Source: Yamagishiella unicocca (taxonomy: Eukaryota > Chlorophyta > Chlorophyceae > Chlamydomonadales > Volvocaceae). From it: 64,000 nt of DNA. This document shows positions 34,120-45,800 of this stretch, piece after piece. The first letter of the stretch is position 1, and the number at the start of each line of letters is the position of its first letter. A model generated the notes under the pieces. It did no database searches. It worked only from the letters and a program-made list of their open reading frames with translations, and had not been told where the DNA came from. Position numbers and translations under genes: made by a program. The DNA lies in assembly GCA_003116995.1 (NCBI GenBank), contig BDSL01000083.1, positions 188,501 through 252,500 of the forward strand, read 5' to 3'.

Positions 34120-36808
34120 TCAGAACCAGGGGTGCCAGGTAGGCTCCATGCGACACAGGTTCTTGGGGTCCTGCGCCGCCGCCAGCAGCTCCATGACCCC
34201 AGGCAGCAGAGGCACAGGCAGCGGCACCGCGCCGCCGGGCGGGGGGGCCTGCGGCGGGCGGCCGGTGGCTGGCGGCGAGGCGACGGAGTCCTCCTGCGGC
34301 ACCACGGGGCAGGCCCGCTGCACCCGCTCCAGAACCATGCGGGTGTTGCGGGACACCAGCGGCTTGAGCATCTCGTTCTTCATGGCCACCGCTGCGGAGG
34401 GGGGCGGCAGGGGGAGGGGTGGGAGGGTGGGGGGTGAGGGCGGGTGTGGGCTGGTGATTGGGAGGAGGTTGATGTGGAGGGAGGTGAAGAAGGCACGAGG
34501 ATGGGGTGCCCCCCGACTTGCCCTTCGTTTCCTATGTCGTGTAACCGGGTCTTCTCGCCACCCCACCCGACCTACGGGTTTCCTCTCATACCCCCCGCGG
34601 TGCCTCTCCGCCGCGTACCCTGCTTCTGCGACCTCCTTGCCGCCCAGGCCACGATGTCGTCCCGGAAGAACAGCGACAGGAAGTGCTGCGCGTTGCTGTT
34701 GCGGTGGCACAGCGCCTGCGCCGCGTTGGCCATGGTGGTGGTGAAGACGCCCTCCACACCGAACGCGGTGAAGAAGGCGGTCAGGTTGCGAGTCAGGCGG
34801 AACGGCACCGGCTCCACCTTCTCCAGCGTGCCGCGCTCGTTGTACACCTGCAGCCGCGGGTGAGGGTGAGGGGGGGGGTGAGGGGCGGGTGAGGGTGAGG
34901 GGCGGGTGAGGGTGAGGGGCAGGTGAGGGTGAGGGGCAGGTGAGGGGGCGGGTGAGGGTCAGGGGCAGGCGGCACGACGATGGCAGCGACGCGTTAAGGG
35001 CCTGGCCACGTGAATAAGTTTGTCCGACCATGGGCCCAAGAGAGGAGTTATATTGAGGAGGTCAAGGAATACTGAAAAGGCACTGCAAGCCGGCGTCGTC
35101 GCTGGAGCCCCATGTTAAAAGCCTCCGTGGCGCGCTACCAAGCCTGGGGATGCTCTGCTGGCCAAAACTCCTCTTGGCCCCCCAGCACCCGCCTCCTATG
35201 TCGTGCAGCCGGGTCTTCTCTACCCCCCCACACACCGTACCCACCGGCATGACGTCGGTCTGGTACAGCCGCCCCGTGTCCTTGGCGAACAAGATCTTGG
35301 TGGGAGAGCGCCCGCTCACCAGCAGCATGTGGCACAGCAAGGCTGAGGGGAGGGGGGCAGCAGGAGGGAGGGGGGCAGCAGGAGGGAGGGGGGCAGCAGG
35401 AGGGAGGGGGGCAGGAGGAGGGAGGGAGGCGGGAGGGTGATTCGTGACAGACTCCAAACGCAGGGCGCGCGCCGGCGCCCGGCGGAAGGCGCCGCAATGG
35501 CACCACCACACCACATCATCACCGCCCGCAGCACCCGTCCAACAACACGCCACTCCGTCGGCCTGCCATTTCGCTTCCATCCTACCTCCCACACAGCACC
35601 CACAACTGAGCCCCCCGTCGGGTTTTACTTTGGTCGACATTGCGGAGGCAACCCCTCTGGTCCCGTCCCCGCCCCCTGGCCCCTATACGCCAACGCTCCT
35701 GCCCCTGTCGCGAAAACGATGGATTTTTTATGCCACCCCCCCTCCCGCCCCACCGCTGAGCGCCGTCTGCGAGCACATCTGCTTCTTGAATGCCCACAGG
35801 TGCGTCGAGCTGGGCAGCGACTTGTAGGCGTACTGGCTGAACACGTTTTCGTTCACGATGTGCGCGCACACGTCCTGGAAGGTCTGCTGCCGCAGCGCCA
35901 GGCTGCCGGCGTCCTGCGCCACCTGGCCGCGCGCGTCGGCGCAGCGCTGCTTGAACGCTATGATGGGCATGTCCGGCTCGCGGCCGTAGCGCGCGCAGTT
36001 GACCTCGTAGGCCTCGTGGTAGGTGCAGTAGGAGGGCGCCTCCTCCATCAGCCGCACCTGCACCCACACCGGCACGATCACGGGGGTGTGCCAGGCCAGC
36101 GCCCGCTGGCGGCTCTGCGGCTGCGCGTCCAGCAGCCGGTTGGAGAGGCGCAGCAGCTGGATGATGCGCTCGTCGGTGGTGCCCTGGTGGACGAGGGAGG
36201 GGGAGGGAGGGGAGGGGGAGGGAGGGGGAGGTTTTTAGGGTTTGGATGTTAAGGGCGTGAGACGGGCCTTATCTGCGTCCAATGCACCACGAGTGAAGTG
36301 GGCAATGACCTGGATGCGGCGGGTAGGCGCGGAGCGGAGTTCTCGTTTCTCCTGTCCTTTCTCACGACGCCCTTTCCCGCAATTGCATTACGAGGCCCAG
36401 CAACCAACATACCTCCACTACCTGTCCCTCCCCCAACAACGACAACCCCTGCTTCCCCCCGCGCCCTGCTCCGTTTCCCGCCCCCCCTCCCCCCAACCTG
36501 CCCCTGTCACCCTCCCTGCCTCCCTCCCTTCCCCCCACCTGCGCGTTGTTCTGCCCCGTCTGCACCAGCATGTGGCGCCCCCTGCCGTCCGAGCCCACCA
36601 GCACCAGGCGGCGGTAGCTGGTGCAGTGGCGCCGCACCACCGCCACCGCCGCCCCGAAGCACTCCAGGTGCACGATGCCGTCCGCAGGCACCTCGTAGCC
36701 CCCCAGGTACTGCCCCGGCATCTCCACCTCAGCCAGGGACAGGTCCACAAGCGGCCGCGCCTCGTCCGCCAGCCGCAGCGAGGGCGGCAGCTTGTCCTCC
36801 AGGTCAGC
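34120..36808 (-). other. TRA1: TRA1 pseudokinase and FATC domains
   Basis: Exons 47-51 (36539-36808, 35754-36183, 35245-35342, 34619-34847, 34120-34391). N-lobe LVLVGSDGRGRHMLVQTGQN; middle QAYKSLPSS-type region with HLWAFKKQMCSQ. Where a true PIKK has the GDRHPSN catalytic loop this protein has SGRSPTKILF, and where DFG should be it has QTDVMP, so catalytic Asp and metal-binding Asp are both missing. The FATC ends CRMEPTWHPWF, close to the family C terminus. This agrees with TRA1/TRRAP being catalytically dead. Confidence 0.92.
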
Positions 36809-39800
36809 CTGGGGGCGGAAGGGAGGGGGCAGGAGGTGAGGGGGTGGCGGGGGATGAGTACGTGTTGTGACCCTTGTGAGTGCGGCGAGGAAGAGGCGGT
36901 CGGGATGCAGGCGGGGGGAGGATGAGGCCGCCCTCCCACGCTCGCCTAGCTTGCATGTTGCCTTTTCGTTCCCATCGTTCCACCGGCCTAGCGCCAGCCG
37001 GCCAAGTCCATCGTCCACCGGCCATCCTGCCCCCCGCCCAACCCCACCTGCAGCCGCGCCCTCCAGTTCTTGAGCTGCTCCGACAGCTCCCCCAGCGTGG
37101 CGGGGAAGGCGGGTCCCTCCGGGTTCATGTCCCGCACGAAGGCCTCCCGGATGTCCCGCTGCACGGTGTTGCTGCCGCCCGCAGGACCCGCGCTGCCCGC
37201 CCTGCCGCCCTGCGCCCCCGCCCGGGAGGCCGCCGCCTGCTCCGGGGAGAAGCAGGCCTTGCACACCCCGGCCAGCTCCTTGCGCAGCAGCGCCGGGACC
37301 TCAGCGCCGTTGGCGAAGGGAACCTGTTGGTCGAAGGAGGGGAGGGGGGCAGGAGGGCAACTTAGCGCGGAGCCACCGCGACAAGGGGACGTTATGAGTT
37401 TAGGAGTTGACTGTGTCGGGTAACGGGAGCTGGTGTGAGTGCTGAGTGACGGAGGAACGATAGGAGTGCTGTCTGAGGGCAGGATGCGGCCTACTGACGC
37501 GCCCGCCGTTGTCCCCTCGGGGGACAGGATGCTGCCTGCTGCTGCCCCCCCCCCCGGCAGTGTGCCGCCCCGCACCTTGTAGCAGCGGTGCAGCAGGGCG
37601 TTCACAACCGCCAGCAGCCGCTCCTCGGGCTTCGGGACGAACTTGCTGCCGATCTCCTGCGCGAGGGGGGGGTGAGGTAGGGAGGGGCGCGAGAGGGGCA
37701 AGTGAAGAAGGGAGCGCGCCGGAGGTGCCACCGATGCAGTGGGTCCCATGAAGTGGCTCGAGGGGTGCGCGGCGGTGGTCGCCAACCTCTGCCCCGAACG
37801 TCCTTCCCTGTGGAAGGGGCACAAGAGCTCCCGCCACAAGAGCTCCCAGCACGTAAGCTCCGCAACAGGGCCCTCCCCGCTCTGCTCCCCCCCTGTGCTC
37901 TGGCCCCCCACCTGCAGCATGCCCTCCAGCGTGAGTGTCAGCGCCGAGCACTTGGCTCGCAGCACGTCCATCACCTCCTTGCCCGCCTCGAACGCCCGCA
38001 TCTCAGCGGCGCGGCCGGGGTCCAGCCGGGCGGCGGCAACTGGGCGGAGGGAGGGGAGGGACGAGCACGGAGGGGTCGAGGGCTAGGACACACACGTCGG
38101 GTCTACAGCCTTACCGGCGGAGTGGTCGGGGCACTCGGCAGACGACTCGACACATGGCCTGCATCGCCTCCTGACCCCCTCCCGCACCCTCTCACGCCTC
38201 CCACACTTCCTCCTGACAAACGGGTCACTCCCTCCCCCTCTGCGCCCGCACGCACCTTCCGCGTGCGCCACCGCGTCCACCTCGGCCCCCCCGACCTCCT
38301 GCTGCGCCCGCCGCTCCGCCTCCGCCTTGAGCTTGGCCAGCTCCTGCGCCGCCTTCTGCGCCGCCTCGCGCAGGCTGAGCAGGTACACCCGCAGCCAGTA
38401 GTACACCGCCTGGAGGGGTTCGTAGGGTCGATGAGGGGGGATTGGGGTTGAAGCAGCGGGACCCGGGTTGGGACTCCGGGCGGTCAGCCCACATCATCAT
38501 GTCCGCGAGAATGTTAACCGATGTTGACCCAGACCCGCACCGCAGCATTTACCCTGGCCCGACTTACCCTGCCCCAACTTACCTCCCGCCCCCACTACGA
38601 TCCTACCCCACACCCCTCCGGTCCCCACCTGCGGGTGCGCCGCCGAGACCTGCTGCAGCAGCAGCTTGACGTGCTGCGCCTCCGGGCGCTGCAGCGACGC
38701 CAGCAGCTGCGGTATCCACATGAACCACACCCAGGGCGGCAGCTCCGCATGGTGCTTGTCCAGGTGAGACCCCACAGCGGAGTTGTGGTTGTCGAAGGAC
38801 AGCAGGTGCAGCACGCGCGGCAGCAGAGCGCGGGCCTGGGCGCTGCCCAGCCGGACAGCCTGGGGGCGGGAAGCGAGCGCGGGGCGGCGTGAGGTACAGG
38901 GCTGGTGGAGCGGGCTATAGTGGGTAGAGCAGCAGCGGTACAAGCAATGTTTGGGGAGGGGCTTGCAGGATTTAGGTGGCTGGTTTGTTGCTTCAAGGAT
39001 CCCTCTTGAACTGGGTTTTAGTAGCCATCGTGTCTGCCCTGCCCTCTAGCGCCTGCCAACTGCGCCCTTCCGCAGTTAGTTCCCGCCTCTGCCCCACCCC
39101 CTCCCACCATCAGGTAGCAGTGCACCGCAAATTCCAGGTACTGCAGCTGCGGCAGGGGCGCCGGCGGGGCAGGAGGCCCGCCGGCCTGCTGTGCCTGCTG
39201 CGCTGCCTGCTGCGCCTGCTGCGCCATGCCCACCGACGCCTCGTAGAGCTTGTCGTTGAAGGCGCCCCAGCTGAGCCAGGTGTCGGAGCAGTGGCGCCAC
39301 AGGGACAGGCTGGTGGAGTAGGCGGCGTTGGCGTTGTCGTCCTCGCCTAGGGCCTGCGGGAGGGGGAGTGAGTCAGGGAGCCATCAAGGTGGCGTCACTT
39401 CAGGGGGGTAGTGAGGAGCCATCAAGGTGGCGTCAGCGGAGTGGCCCGGCTGTCAACCGGTCAGAGGGAGGTGTGGGGCAAGAGGTAAGGCGCGGTCCCT
39501 GCCCGCCCACGCATGCCGCCCTCTTTCCCTGTCCTCTCCTCCCCCCTCCTACCCCGCCAAAACTCCCACAACGCCCACCTGCAGCATGAGCGCCTTGAGG
39601 CGGAACAGCTCCGCCTGGTGGGTGGGCTGGAAGTAGTCCAGGTTGGTGGTGTTGATGATGTTGAGGCCCACGGACAGGTCGGCGGGGCCGCGGTCCAGGT
39701 GAGCTTCGGCCTGGCGATGGGGGTGTATAAAAACCGTTTTACGCAACGGTGGGGGGGGATCAAATTGGCGTGGGGGAAAACGCAAAAAGCGAGGAGACGC

Positions 39801-42800
39801 CGGAGCAGCGGCAAAGAGGTGAGCTGGAAGGGTGAGCTGTGGGGTCCTGCTGACCGCGCGCCAGACCCCGGTCCCGACCCGCCCCCACCTGCTCCTTGAT
39901 CTTGATGAACGCCTCCTGCACCTCCATGGCGTTGTAGCCGTACATGGTGTTGAGCATCTGCAGGCACGTGTCCGGCAGCCCGTGCTTGAGGGCCACGGCG
40001 CCCAGCCGGTTGACCGACCAGGCCTTGTCCTGAGGGAGGAGAGGAGAGGCGACAACAAGGGACCAGGGGTTGTCGAGGGCGGCGGGTACGGAAGGGGACA
40101 GGCGGGGTGAAGGGAAGCCGTCGCTACCATACACAACTACGAAGCTACCAGAAAAACGACACCCCTCCGGGGCCGGGGCCTCGCCTTCACCCCAACCTCC
40201 TCCCCACCCACCTTGTACCCCAGCTGGTGCAGCGTGGGTGCCATGTCCCTCATGGATCCGAAGCTGTTGATGACGATGTTGTAGATCTGGTTGCGCCACA
40301 CCAGCACGTCCTGCCAGTGCACCAGGCTCTCCCAGTCGTTGGGGGTGCGCAGTCGCCAGGTCTCCATGATCTCCTTCAGGTCGGTGAAGGCGTGTTCCGG
40401 CCGCCCGTTCGCCTGGGCCAGGTCTACGAGTATGCGCGCCGACTCCTTCAGCTCCACCAGCTGCTGGAAGGTCTCCAGCAGCCCCACGTGGGTGGTGTGG
40501 CTGGGCAGGTCGGGGAGCGCCCACCAGCGGTGCAGCGCCGCCAGCAGGGCCTTGTTGGTCTGGTTGTCGGCCTCCTGGGAGGGGGAGGGGGCAAGGAAAA
40601 GGGAGGTGGGGGTTTAAGGAGAATCCGCGAATCCACGGCCGACAATCCAAGGCGGTGAAGATGGCGGTCCAGAAGAGGTGGGGGAGAGCGGCCGGGATGG
40701 GAGAGGGGCGGATGTGGGGTGCGGTTGAATGACAAATCAGGTCGTCGGTGCAGCGGGTTTGAAGAAATGCTGCTCCGGACCAACGCCTAAGGGCACGCCA
40801 AGGGCACGCCTAGGGCACGTCTTGGGCACGCTGGCGCTGCCAGCACACTCCTCCCATACTCAACGCTACACTCCGCACCCTTCCCCCACACAGAGACACA
40901 CCTGCACGTGCCCCTCCTGCAGCGCCAGGTAGGCTCGCGTCATGAGCAGCGAGGGGGAGTCCTCCACCGCCCCGCCCTTGGCGCTGGATGAGTTGAGGTT
41001 CTCGCGCAGCTGGGTCCAGTCGGACAGGCGCCAGAGGCAGTCCACCACCACCTCCATCTGCTCAGTGGTCTGTGGGCACCAGGAGGGCGCGGGGTGCAGG
41101 GGCAAGGGGTGAGATGCTGGCAGGAGCTGCTGTGGAGGTCAAAACCCAAGGACGCAACTCCACAAAAAATCCAAAATACTGTAAAAAAATGTTAATAAGT
41201 ATCCTAAAAAAATAACGATTTCCCGCACGACCCTCCTCCCCCCTCAATGACCCTCCGGTCGACCCACCTTGCCGTACTCCAGCATGAGGTCCCAGTGGTT
41301 GAGCTGCCGGCAGCAGGACAGCCACTGCTCCACCCACAGGGCCTGCTCGCCGCGGTTAGGCTGCTCCGGAACCGCGCGCTGCGGAGCGTAAATGCAAACA
41401 CGCACATCATGTAGAGCAAGGCAAAGAAGGTCAGGTGGGGTTTTATAAGAGAATCCGCGAATCCACGGCCGAAATAAAGGGAAGGGCGCGGGCTGGCGGA
41501 GGGGCGCAGGGCGTGTCGTGATTCGGCACCTCGTCGTGGTGCCCCGCAGTGCCGCCGGGGGAAGTGCAGTCGGCTTTCCATGACGTGTGAAGCAAGTGGG
41601 TAGCGCTGGTGGTTGCGAGGGACACCCGTGTACAAAGAAGAGACCGTAGCGCGTGTGGTGGGCCAAGTACAGGGCGCACGGTCAGGCGAGATACAGCAGC
41701 CCCTGGGCGCACGAGGGCCGGCTGGCGGGCGCAAGTCAGGCGGCCCCCTCACCATCTGCGACGGCGGGTGGTGCGTCCGCGTGGCCTCCCCCAGCGCGTC
41801 CATGGCCCTCTCCCAGTGCCCTGTCTGGATGAGCGGCAGGGCGGTGCGGGTCCAGTCCGTGGCGGCCCTCTTGCGCCACAGGCCGCACATCAGGTCGTCC
41901 TCGGCGACCAGTCGGTACAGCTCCGCAAGGCTGTCGATGTTGGGGGGGCGGGAGGAGAGGATAATCCGTGAATCCACGGCCGACAAACCGGTTGGGGGGT
42001 TTTGAGGAAGACCCGTGGATGCGAGAAAAAACCGTTTAGAACAAACCGGTTCGGGGGGGGGGCAGCGTGGGGTGCGGGGAGTGAGAAGAGCGAGGGGACT
42101 GGCTGAAAAGGTCAAATGTTCTTAGTAGCACGAGGCAGCGCGGGGCAGGGGTAGAGCCCCCTGCTTACTGTCCGCCAGCTGCTGGTGTTGGTCGTCCTGC
42201 CACCGCCGCACCGGCCCGCCAGCCCGTACCTGTCGAAGCACCTCGACTCGTCCGGGAAGATGCACACGTGGCTCTCCAGCAGCGGTATGGCGATGTGCCA
42301 GGCGTTGTAGTTCTTGCCCAGGAACTTGATGAGCTCGGGGGGGATCTTGGGCTGCGGCTGGCACAGGCTGATGCCCTCGAGCAGCGCCTGGATGCGTGAG
42401 CATGCGGGATGGACAGGGGGAGGCATTGAAACGGTACACATTGAAACGGTACACAATGATACGGTGTCCATTGCTAGGGTACACGTTATACATCGCCGGA
42501 ACGAACTTGGCACTGGCAGCAACGGGGCGAGGAGCTCCAGGGATGGGTGGGTGGGAGCAGCGAGGGACAACTCCAACGCGAAACACAAACCGGTGTACGC
42601 CCTGCCCCACGCAAGCCACGACCACCAGCGGGGTCTCAGCGGTGTAGCACGACCCATACCGGTAGGCAGGCCCTTCCGGCGGCACTTCCGTCGGCGGCAA
42701 CGATGGCCCTACCCGCTCAGACGCCGTTCCCCCTCCTCCGCTCCCTATCCGCTCGGACCCCCTGCCCCCTCCTCCGCTCCCTGCAGCGCACCTGTAGCAC

Positions 42801-45800
42801 GTTGGGCCTGGCGTTGGCCTGGCGGTGGTGGTACTCCTTGGCCAGCAGCGTGATGATGGGCTTGGCCAGGCTGACCTGAGGGGAGGGGCGACAGCAAGCG
42901 GGCCGAGGGCGCGGGCGGGAGGGAGGGTTGGGCGGCTGCCGGCTGACGTGGCACGGGTCTGGCGGCGCTTCCTCCGGGTCGCGAATCGATGGGCGTGTGC
43001 ATCATCAGGGGTCCTGCACTCGCCGCGTCCTTATGCTGAGTGCAGCCCCGAAACCACGAGGCGTAGCGCACTTGCGCAGCCGGCTTCCGGGCCCCCGCAC
43101 CCTCGGGCCTCACCTGCTGCTCCTTGGCCAGTGACGCCCACACGATGGGGAACACCAGCACCCACAGGTGGTAGGCCACCAGCGGGTCCGCACCCGCGTA
43201 CTCGCGCAGGGAGGAAACCAGCTCGCGCACGCGCAGCTTGCCTGGGGTGAGGTGAGGTAATGGGAGGGGAGGGGGAGGTCGGGGTCGGCGGGGGGGGTTG
43301 AGGCGAGGTGATGGGAAGGGAGGGGGAGGTTGGGGTCGGAGGGGGGAAGGTGAAGAGGAAGGGTTGGCGGTTGGCACAGGTGGCAACGCGGTTGGCAACG
43401 CGGTTGGCACGGCGCACGACACGTTCGGCGTTCGGCGCTGCGCGACACGACGCAGGTTGAGGCTGGCACGTGACATCCCTGGAGCGCCCGAAGAGAAGCC
43501 AAGCTGTACGACAAGCCCCAGTGCGCCATCAAGCTCCCCGGCCGCTGGCACCCCCGGGGTCGGCCTCTTCCCTATCCCGGCACTCACCCATCGAGTCCAG
43601 CCACTCCACGTGGCCCCGGACCAGCTCCGCCACCTCGGGCGTCGCTCCAGGGAAGCGCCCCGCCAGGCCACCACTGCCGCCGCCAGCAGCCCCACCCACG
43701 CTGCCGTCTGCTCTCCGAGCCGGCCCCGGCGACATGTCCATGGGGTCACCCCCGGCGGCGGCCCCCGAGGCGCCAGCACCTAGCGGCGCTCCGTCCCGGG
43801 GCTCCTCCTTGATGCCTGCGAGGCGGGGAGAGGGGGGGAGATGAGCCAAGCCGAGTGGAGGGTTTCGAGGAAGACCCGTGGTCGCGAGAAAAACCGTGTG
43901 GAGGGCGAGTGGAGGGCGGGTGTCGCATCAACAGGTAGCGGCCAGAAGGGGGCCCCGGTAGCTATGAGTGTTCACAGGTACTGCACCTAGGCGTCCGACT
44001 GGCTCGCCCGCAGTTACAGCCGGGAGGAGAGATTCGGCAGCCCCCCGTTGCGGCTGCAGCCCCCCGTCGCTCCCTAGGCGCTCACCCACGCCGCCCTCCG
44101 TCTTGGCTACCGCCCCCTCCTCCGACTTGACTGCCGCCGCGTCCCCTGGCTGTGAGCCCGCCAGCTGCGGCTGCTGCGGCTCGGCCTTCACCTCCGTCTT
44201 GGGGCCGTTGGCGGCCTGCATGGCCCGTGGGTCGCCCTTGGGGGGCTGTGGCACGAACACGTTCTGCTGGATGGGCAGGAGCGGGGGAACCTGGGGGGAG
44301 AGGGGAGAAGGGGCGGAGCGGTGTGTGGATAAGCGATGATTTAGGTGGTAGGGCCCGAGCTCACTGGTTCGGAAAGCAGAGACAGCCGGTGCACCGATAC
44401 GAAATGAGAAAGGGTAGGGCAAAAACCGTGGAGCAGTGCTTGGCACACAAGCGTTGCGTGGTCTTGTGTCTCAGCGCGCTTGGCGCAAGTGCATGTCATG
44501 GTTAGAGTCCTGTGTTGGTGAGGTGTGATGACCAAGTACCCTACCCAGCTAGGCCCCCCACCTGCGCGCTGTTGGGTGCCAGCATGATGAGGTCGTCCTC
44601 ACGGAGGGCCGCCAGCAGCAGGTCCTGTGGGGAGGGAGGGAGGGAGGGGCAGGGAGGAGATGGCACCAGGGGCAAGCAGGAAGGAGCTGAGCGCTGCAGG
44701 TGAAGCGGCTTGCTAGCACAGGATGGCGAGCAGAGGGAAACTAAGCGGACGAGACTGAGGTTGGCACGCGTTGTAGCAGGGAGAACCGGAGGTACCCCGG
44801 CGGATAATGCGATGCAAACTAAGGCCGAGCGCGGCGCGCGTGGCGGGCGCGCTGGCGGTCCACCCGCCTGGCCCTCCTCCCCCCTCCGCCAGCCAGGCAG
44901 CGCACCAGTGCCGTCTTGAGCCAAAAGGTGTTGCTCATGGCCTCCCAGTCCTGGATCATGATGACGAACTGCAGCCGGTCGTACAGGTTGGGCGCCACGT
45001 GGTTGTCGTACAGCTCGAAGAAGCGCCTGCGGGCAAACACGGCGTGGGGAGGGCCAGAGCAATGTTAAGCAAGCTGCAGACACTCCCTTCGGTACGCGCA
45101 TCGGTACAGCAACGGGAAAGCATTGTTGTCCTTGTCAAACAGACGCAAACATTCCGCGCCCTCGGCCGCCGCCTTACTTCCGCATACTGCGGTCCCCGCC
45201 GCCTTACTTCCGCATACTGCGGTCCCCGCCGCCTTACTTCCGCATGCTGTGGTCCCCGCCGCCTTACTTCCGCATGCTGTGGTCCGACGCCCGCAGGCCC
45301 ATCATGAAGCGCCGCTCCAGGTGCAGGAAGTAGTCGTCCGCCTTGCGGGTGTCGCTGATGTAGCGCTCGCGCTCCGTGTCCAGCGCGCGGTCCAGGTCCT
45401 GTGTGGGCGCGTTCGGGGGACAGGGCGCCCGGCTAGGTGACGAGCAGCCAGCCCACACGGTGTTGCCCACCCTAAATTAGCGGGCGCCATGTGCGATCCC
45501 CCAGTACTGCTACTAGTCCACCCCCTTCTCCTCCCCTTCCCGCCCCTCCCACTCACCGCCGGCTCCGCCGGTGGAGTTGCGAGCCGCAGCACCAGTGACA
45601 GCAGCGTGCTGTCCCAGGCGCGCCGCAGCGGACTGCCGCCGCCGCCCGCGCCGCCCTGCGCGCCCGCCGCTGCCGCTGCCGCCGCCGCCGCCGCGCCGCC
45701 CTGCACCCCCGCGTGGTCGAACAGGTTGAGCTTCTCCAGCGCCGCCAGCCGCTGCACCATCAGGATGGCCTCCTTGGGCGACAGGATGCCCGTCTGGCCG

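Larger units (their letters stand above)
37048..43241 (-). other. TRA1: TRA1 FAT-domain and linker exons
   Basis: Exons 32-46. Helical-repeat segments typical of the FAT region include FLGKNYNAWHIAIPLLESHV (42230-42387), SLAELYRLVAEDDLMCGLW (41753-41930), LLETFQQLVELKESARILVD and MRDMAPTLHQLGYK (40212-40574), and WSVNRLGAVALKHGLPDTCL (39889-40029). The boundary with the preceding HEAT region is not precise from sequence alone. Confidence 0.75.

Noticed and set aside
45168..45285. CRISPR-like direct repeats
   Set aside because: The copies are contiguous with no spacers and lie on a eukaryotic splice site. This is a minisatellite. The same applies to the other tandem arrays.
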